A stretch of DNA of 64,000 nt from Lewinellaceae bacterium (GTDB lineage Bacteria; Bacteroidota; Bacteroidia; Chitinophagales; Saprospiraceae), in assembly GCA_020636405.1 (NCBI GenBank), contig JACJXW010000009.1, forward strand, positions 62,001-126,000. Reading direction: 5' to 3'. The notes under the pieces were generated by a model that did not search any database, was not told the origin of the DNA, and was given only the letters and a program-made list of their open reading frames with translations. Positions 59,069 to 64,000 of the stretch are shown here, piece after piece (the first letter of the stretch is position 1; every line of letters starts with the position of its first letter). A program made the position numbers and the translations under genes.

Positions 59069-61195
59069 TCATTGAATCACCACGGTTCTGGCCGTTCTTT
59101 GGCCTTCTCTTTCCACTACCACCAGAAAAATGCCTTTTCCGAACTGAAGCGGGATGTCCATTGCCGGCGCCGTCATTGTTTTTCGGAAAACCAACCTGCC
59201 TGTTGAGTCGTAAACAGAGGCTTGCGCTCCGGATTGCCCGCTCACTTGTAGGTGAAGGACATCGTGGGCGGGATTGGGGAAAACGCGGACAACCGGCACT
59301 GCGGCAGGAACGGTACTACCGGTAACCACCCCATTTTCCGACCTGATCACCAGCATGTCGTTGCGCAGTTCGAGCGTATCGGACCAAACCTCATTGCCGT
59401 TGTCGATGGTGACCTTGTAGGTTCCTTTGAACCCACGCAGGTGAAACTCGCCGTTGGCGTTCGTCAACCCGCTTTGTTCGGTCCACCATTGGTTGAAGAC
59501 CAGGTCGATAAAGGCCTCACCGGCGGGTTTGAGGGTCCAGTTCTGGTAGAACATAGGAGCGTTGCTATGCCAGTGGGCCCCGTCCCAGAAACCCCACATC
59601 ATAAATCCGTCGGTGCTGGGGTGGCTGAAAACCATGGTGAGAAAATCGCGGAGGTAAGTGGCTGCCAATTCGTCATCGACAGCCTCGTTGGTATCGTACT
59701 CCGTGATCTTGGCGGTAGTGCCGAAGGTATTGTAGAAGTCCTCCAGGATGTCATACACAGCATAGATCGAAGTGGGGAAACCGCCGATATGGCCCTGGAA
59801 TCCAATGCCATCGAGTTGGACGCCTGCATCGATAAGCTCCTGGGCGAACTGTTTTTTCAGGTCATAGAGCCCTCCGCCTGTATTGGCCTGGCTGATGGTC
59901 ACATAGTCGTTGAGATACGTTTTGGTGTTGGGGTCCACCTCGGCGAGTTTTTGGAAGATCTCGGGGTAGATCTCCCTGCCGGTGGGATAGCCCGGCTGCC
60001 CTTGCAGGGCGTATTCGAGGTCGCGGTTGGTGGTGATCTCGTTGAGCACATCCCATTCGTCGATATTACCGGCGATTCCGGGGTAGGAAGTAATCTCTTC
60101 GATGTGATCGAAGATGCGGTTTTTAATGTACTCCGGGTCGTTTTGGTTGGCCTGTATGTCGGGCGGCATGTTGCTCCATCCCGGCCAGACGAGGTTGTGC
60201 CCCCGGATCCGGATACCGTGGTTGCGGAGCCACTGCACCGCATTGGCCGTTTGGGGTTTGGGCGTGATCCAGTTTTGTTCCCAGCCCGGCCATTTCAGGG
60301 CATTTTCAAAGACCACCCAGTTGAAACCGTGGCCCCGCCCGTCGAGGTCGAGCAATTTGGCTTCGTAGGTAGGGTTGTGGCTATGGTTGCCGGCAAAAAG
60401 CCGGGAAACCACGGCCGAGCCGAATGCAAAATCGTGTTCCAGCATTTCCACCGTTACGGCTGCTCCGGGAATGGGAACGCCATTTGCATTTTCTACCCGT
60501 ACGGTGAGGTTGGCTTTTCTGATCTGTTCGATGCGCTGTGCGGCTTCCGCCCGCCAGGGAGCGTCGGGTTCCCAGCCGCCGTATTGGTCGTTGTGAGTTT
60601 GGTTGGGCAATTCATCTACCGTCAGGGCAGTACCGTAATCGAGGACAGCCAGCCCGCCGATCTCGACTGTCTGGGGTTTCCAGGCCAGATGCAGCCCTAT
60701 CGTCAGTCCGGCGGCTGAATAATTGCGGTTGGCATCGAATGGAATGAGATACTGCGTCCATTGGCCGGATAAGCTGAAAGTGAGATAGGCTTCATTTTCA
60801 TAGGTCGAGGAGTTTTGTACGAACAGGCTTACCTGCCCCTCGTTGTTCTCTGCCCGCAGCCAGATGGCCAACAGGCAGGCGCTGCCCGAACTAATCGCCC
60901 GTACGTTTTGTATGCCGTACCCTGCATCCCACTGGTTATTGCCGCTGTTGTTGACCGCGATGCGTATCTTTTGGGAAAAGGGCTGGCCCGAGGCCGGCTG
61001 GTTCCCGGCGTTGATGTCGCCCCACCAGAAATCGCTGTTCAGGTTTGCCGCTTCTGTGTTGTTGAGGGCCCAGCTGCCGGCGGGAAGGCCGTATTCGGTT
61101 TGCAGGTAATTCTGTAATGCAGTGTGGTAGGCATCCTGTGCCTTGCCGGCGAGGCTAACCAGAAGGAGCGCTAGTATTGAGATGGATCGGTTCAT
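59069..61195 (-). CDS. GH10 endo-beta-1,4-xylanase with T9SS domain
   Basis: A 708-residue xylanase. Start at 61195 (MNRSISILALLLVSLAGKAQ) for the signal peptide. A carbohydrate-binding-like domain (about 20-190) is followed by the GH10 barrel (about 215-560): RIRGHNLVWPGW, acid/base Glu in EWDVLNEITTN (Glu386), nucleophile in KITEYDTNEA (Glu499), GFMMWGFWDGAHW. A short beta-domain (DLVFNQWWTEQSG ... RGFKGTYKVTIDNG) and a sorting domain (RVFPNPAHDVLHLQV to the end) follow. Expected at the cell surface, attacking beta-1,4-xylan. A -7 box is 25 bases before the start. Very secure family call. Confidence 0.94.
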   Translation of the reverse strand: MNRSISILALLLVSLAGKAQDAYHTALQNYLQTEYGLPAGSWALNNTEAANLNSDFWWGDINAGNQPASGQPFSQKIRIAVNNSGNNQWDAGYGIQNVRAISSGSACLLAIWLRAENNEGQVSLFVQNSSTYENEAYLTFSLSGQWTQYLIPFDANRNYSAAGLTIGLHLAWKPQTVEIGGLAVLDYGTALTVDELPNQTHNDQYGGWEPDAPWRAEAAQRIEQIRKANLTVRVENANGVPIPGAAVTVEMLEHDFAFGSAVVSRLFAGNHSHNPTYEAKLLDLDGRGHGFNWVVFENALKWPGWEQNWITPKPQTANAVQWLRNHGIRIRGHNLVWPGWSNMPPDIQANQNDPEYIKNRIFDHIEEITSYPGIAGNIDEWDVLNEITTNRDLEYALQGQPGYPTGREIYPEIFQKLAEVDPNTKTYLNDYVTISQANTGGGLYDLKKQFAQELIDAGVQLDGIGFQGHIGGFPTSIYAVYDILEDFYNTFGTTAKITEYDTNEAVDDELAATYLRDFLTMVFSHPSTDGFMMWGFWDGAHWHSNAPMFYQNWTLKPAGEAFIDLVFNQWWTEQSGLTNANGEFHLRGFKGTYKVTIDNGNEVWSDTLELRNDMLVIRSENGVVTGSTVPAAVPVVRVFPNPAHDVLHLQVSGQSGAQASVYDSTGRLVFRKTMTAPAMDIPLQFGKGIFLVVVEREGQRTARTVVIQ

Positions 61196-61219
61196 AAAAC
61201 TCTTCACTTGTGATGATAC

Positions 61220-61227
61220 CAAAAGTA
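61220..61227 (-). promoter_or_regulatory. -7 box of the GH10 gene
   Basis: TACTTTTG on the minus strand is an exact TAnnTTTG match 25 bases before the ATG. Two GGGGTGTTT repeats lie just upstream. Confidence 0.5.
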
Positions 61228-61250
61228 AGCGTAGAGCGATAGAAGTATGC

Positions 61251-61281
61251 GGGGTGTTTTGCTCAAAAATGGGGGGTGTTT
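61251..61281 (+). promoter_or_regulatory. Direct repeat GGGGTGTTT, 22-bp spacing
   Basis: GGGGTGTTT occurs at 61251-61259 and 61273-61281, exactly 22 bases apart, two helical turns. It sits between divergent GH10 and GH9 genes, about 24-54 bases upstream of the GH10 -7 box. The layout is like sites bound by AraC-type regulators such as the HTCS family. Confidence 0.5.
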
Positions 61282-61367
61282 GATGCTATGGCATTACAAT
61301 AGATTGCAGGTGTGAAAAAAATGCTATTTTGTTGATGCGGTCTTTCAACCTGAACCAAACATCTAGT

Positions 61368-63851
61368 ATGAAAAAATCCGGTACCCTCCTTTTGCTCGCG
61401 GCAGCTATCTGCCTGTGGCCCCTTTTTTCAGCTGCCCAGCCTCTGACGCTCAACCAACAGGGATATTTTGAAAAGCAGGGCATCAACGTCCTGGTATTCA
61501 GCAACTGGTACAACGGCCTGTTCAGCGACTCCAAGATCAGTGGGGTGGAGATCATTCATCACGGAGTGCGCACCGCCACCAACGGGGACGTTCGGCTGCA
61601 TAACACACCGGAGCAGTGGGATGCCATCCCGCAGTTCGTCGAACGCAAGATAGATGAAGCAACCAATACCATCGAGGCCCATCTGAGGTATCCGGACTAC
61701 GATTTCGACTACCGCATCAAGGCAGTGGCGGACGGCGATGAGATACGCCTGAGCGTACATCTGGAGAAGCCCCTGCCGGAGGCCCTGCGCAACCGGGCCG
61801 GGCTGAACCTGGAATTCCTGCCGTCCGCCTATTTTGAGAAGGCCTATCTCGCCGACGGGCAGGCGGGCATCTTCCCGCTTTATCCCAGTGGCCCTACCCA
61901 AAAACAGGGCGATGGCAGCACTTTCCCTCTTCCCATTGCCGGAGGCAGGAAGTTCGTCCTGGCGCCGGAGGACCCCGAACGCCGGATCACCATTGAAGCC
62001 CTGACGGGGTCCCTTTCCCTGTATGACGGCCGCAATAAAGCGCAGAACGGCTGGTACGTCCTGCGCACGCTCCTCCCGTCCAACCAGACGGGTAAGGCCG
62101 TTGAGTGGTCGATTCGGATAAATGCCCTTCCCGATTGGGTGCGCCCGCCGATGATCGCCCATTCCCAGGTGGGGTATCATCCTGATCAGCAAAAAGTCGC
62201 CGTCCTTGAGCTGGACAAGAACGATGAGCCTCTTCCAACGGCCCGCCTGATGAAACTGGATGAGAACGGCGCGGCTAAAGAGGTACTGGTGGGCGCCGCC
62301 CGCCCCTGGGGCGGTTACACCCGCTACTACTACCTGTCCTTCGACTTCAGCCCGGTGCAGGAAGAAGGGCTTTACTTCATTGAATACGGATTGCAGCGTA
62401 CCCGTCCCTTTCCCATTGGGCGTTTCGTTTTTGAAAAAGCCTGGCAACCTACGCTCGATGTGTTCTTCCCGGTGCAAATGGACCACATGACAGTCAACGA
62501 AGCCTATCGCATCTGGCACGGTGCTTCTCATCTCGACGATGCCCTGCAAGCGCCTGTCAATCACGAGCATTTTGACCTTTACGCCCAGGGGCCAACGACG
62601 GACACTCCTTACCAGCCGGGAGAACACATTCCGGGGTTGAACATAGGCGGCTGGTACGATGCCGGCGATTACGACATCCGAACCCAAACCCAATATTACG
62701 TGGTGAGGAACCTGGTACATGCCTGGGAGGATTTCCGCATCGAACGAGACGAAACCACCATCGACCAGGCCTCCCGCTACGTAGACATTCACCATCCCGA
62801 CGGCAAACCCGACCTGCTTCAGCAGATCGAACACGGGGCACTGGCGCTGGCCGCCCAGCACCGGGCGGTTGGGCATGCCATTCCGGGTATCGTCGCTGCC
62901 CATTTGCATACTTACCACCACCTCGGAGACGGTTCTACGAAAACCGACAACCTCGTGTATAACCCAAAACTCGACAGCCTCGAATCAGACGGCCTTTCCA
63001 GCGGCTCCTTCGACGACCGCTGGGCATTCACCAGCCGGTCCACTCCACTCAACTATGGCTCGATCGCTGCTCTGGCAGCCGCCAGCCGGGCCCTGCGCGG
63101 CTACAACGATGAACTGGCCGACGAGTGCCTGTCTACCGCCGTAAAAGCCTGGGAGGAGGAGCACAGCCACGAACCTTTCCTTTTCCACCACGGCAATACG
63201 ACCGGCGGCCGGCTGGACGACGAGAAGTTGAAAGCAACCGTTGAACTATTGATCACCACCAAAGAAGATAAATACCGCCAAAGCCTGGCCGAACAGTGGC
63301 CTACGATCGAGAGCCGGTTCGCCCAGAGCGCCGCCCTCGCCGTTTACGCAATGCCTTTTATGGATAAGGAATACGCTCAAAAACTGGAAGGCCTCGTTCG
63401 GAAATACAAGGAACAGGTGGATCAATTCAGGAAAGAGAACCCTTTTGGGGTGCCTATCGCTACCGGCGGCTGGGCGGGCAGCGGGCAGGTGATCGCTTTT
63501 GCCCAGACGAATTACCTCCTTCATAAAGCTTTCCCCGGCATCATCGGGAAAGAGGAGGCCTTTCAGGGATTACACTACATCTACGGCTGCCACCCCGGGT
63601 CGAACCTCTCTTTTGTTTCCGGGGTGGGCACGGTGTCCAAAAAGGTGGCCTATGGCACCAACCGGGCGGATTATTCGTTCATCGCCGGGGGCGTCGTACC
63701 CGGGGTGCTGATCCTGCAGCCTGATTTTCCGGAAAATAAGGAAGACTGGCCGTTCCTGTGGGGAGAGAACGAGTACGTCATCAGCGTGGGCTCCAGCTAC
63801 CTGTATCTGGTGCACGCAGTACAGGGCCTGCTGGACAGGGGAAAGTACTGA
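61368..63851 (+). CDS. GH9 family glycoside hydrolase (endoglucanase-like)
   Basis: An 827-residue secreted enzyme. The start at 61368 (MKKSGTLLLLAAAICLWPLFSAAQ) is preferred over two upstream ATGs because it gives the signal peptide. The N-terminal ~250 residues form a beta-domain, followed by a CelD_N-type Ig domain (about 265-370, IAHSQVGYHPDQQKVAVLEL). The GH9 (alpha/alpha)6-barrel spans about 375-820: catalytic base Asp in GGWYDAGDYDI (Asp431/434) and acid Glu in GENEYVISVGSS (Glu802). YGCHPGSNLSFVSGVG is also typical. No sorting domain. Substrate probably beta-1,4-glucan or a mixed-linkage glucan; some GH9 relatives act on glucosamine or xyloglucan. Confidence 0.9.
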   Translation: MKKSGTLLLLAAAICLWPLFSAAQPLTLNQQGYFEKQGINVLVFSNWYNGLFSDSKISGVEIIHHGVRTATNGDVRLHNTPEQWDAIPQFVERKIDEATNTIEAHLRYPDYDFDYRIKAVADGDEIRLSVHLEKPLPEALRNRAGLNLEFLPSAYFEKAYLADGQAGIFPLYPSGPTQKQGDGSTFPLPIAGGRKFVLAPEDPERRITIEALTGSLSLYDGRNKAQNGWYVLRTLLPSNQTGKAVEWSIRINALPDWVRPPMIAHSQVGYHPDQQKVAVLELDKNDEPLPTARLMKLDENGAAKEVLVGAARPWGGYTRYYYLSFDFSPVQEEGLYFIEYGLQRTRPFPIGRFVFEKAWQPTLDVFFPVQMDHMTVNEAYRIWHGASHLDDALQAPVNHEHFDLYAQGPTTDTPYQPGEHIPGLNIGGWYDAGDYDIRTQTQYYVVRNLVHAWEDFRIERDETTIDQASRYVDIHHPDGKPDLLQQIEHGALALAAQHRAVGHAIPGIVAAHLHTYHHLGDGSTKTDNLVYNPKLDSLESDGLSSGSFDDRWAFTSRSTPLNYGSIAALAAASRALRGYNDELADECLSTAVKAWEEEHSHEPFLFHHGNTTGGRLDDEKLKATVELLITTKEDKYRQSLAEQWPTIESRFAQSAALAVYAMPFMDKEYAQKLEGLVRKYKEQVDQFRKENPFGVPIATGGWAGSGQVIAFAQTNYLLHKAFPGIIGKEEAFQGLHYIYGCHPGSNLSFVSGVGTVSKKVAYGTNRADYSFIAGGVVPGVLILQPDFPENKEDWPFLWGENEYVISVGSSYLYLVHAVQGLLDRGKY

Positions 63852-63916
63852 TCTATGATAAGCGCTACTTTTGAATTGGGCATGGCCTCGATCTTGTTTA
63901 GCGGGAACGAAATAAG

Positions 63917-64000
63917 TTACCAGCGTGGGCGGATGCCCGGGGCATAGGGAAAATGGAGCGACTGGTAGTATTCAAGACTCTGTTTGGGCTGTTCCAGGCC
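63917..64000 (-). CDS. C-terminal fragment of an unidentified minus-strand gene
   Basis: Reading in from the window edge on the minus strand gives 27 residues and a TAA stop: GLEQPKQSLEYYQSLHFPYA then PGIRPRW. The residues look like a genuine protein end, but the fragment is too short to name. It is convergent with the GH9 gene, 65 bases away. Confidence 0.45.
   Translation of the reverse strand, partial: GLEQPKQSLEYYQSLHFPYAPGIRPRW

Overview
The window is chromosomal DNA from a Bacteroidota bacterium, most likely a marine or aquatic member of the Saprospiria (Lewinella/Phaeodactylibacter-like). The evidence is a SusC/SusD pair, a hybrid two-component regulator, at least seven C-terminal type IX secretion (T9SS) sorting domains of the 'YPNP...' type, several Bacteroidota-only families (DUF2490, DUF2911, DUF3667, DUF6702) and several matches to the Bacteroidota -7 box TAnnTTTG. 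The genus placement is inference. Base composition is GC-rich for the phylum. No rRNA, tRNA, CRISPR array, integrase or transposase was seen.

Region 1 (about 0.3-24.6 kb) is mostly household and single-function genes. It holds a GH63-like glycosidase, a DUF2490 protein, a minus-strand yidD-hemB-App1 cluster, DUF6702 and HupE-like proteins, a large T9SS protein with two lamin-tail domains, ahcY with a structured leader, a LOG-family phosphoribohydrolase, a DUF3667 membrane protein, a small aromatic-rich secreted protein, a delta-60-repeat T9SS protein, an MBL-fold hydrolase, mgsA, a DUF2911 protein, a secreted serine hydrolase, a VOC-DUF1080 fusion, a double thioredoxin-fold lipoprotein and a TolB-like propeller protein. 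Three related G-rich short tandem repeat arrays lie at 11.7, 13.2 and 16.1 kb.

Region 2 (24.6-41.6 kb) is a complete beta-mannan utilisation locus. A DUF5060/GH5-like secreted glycosidase is divergent from a plus-strand run: susC, susD, two TIG-repeat surface glycan-binding lipoproteins, GH26 mannanase, Na+/sugar symporter, GH130 mannosylglucose phosphorylase and cellobiose-type 2-epimerase. The inferred route is: mannan is cut at the surface and in the periplasm by GH26, the oligomer crosses the outer membrane through SusCD, mannobiose is imported by the symporter, epimerised to mannosyl-glucose, and phosphorolysed to mannose-1-phosphate and glucose.

Region 3 (41.6-64 kb) is a secreted-protein and regulation region. 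A two-gene minus-strand unit encodes a 784-aa Ig-like protein and a 2324-aa T9SS giant carrying dockerin-like, cohesin-like, propeller, PKD and HYR modules. Divergent from it are a 1415-aa hybrid two-component regulator and an aldo/keto reductase. Then come a T9SS protein with three tandem carbohydrate-binding-like modules and no enzyme, a GH10 xylanase with a sorting domain, and a divergent GH9 glucanase. The GH10/GH9 intergenic region holds a direct repeat with exact 22-bp spacing, a good candidate activator site. The last 84 bases are the C-terminus of another minus-strand gene.

Most operons are short, and many gene ends carry strong hairpins. The most promising unexplained items are the dockerin+cohesin giant and its partner, the triple-CBM protein, the ahcY leader, the GH10/GH9 operator candidate, the G-rich repeat family and the large stem before GH26.
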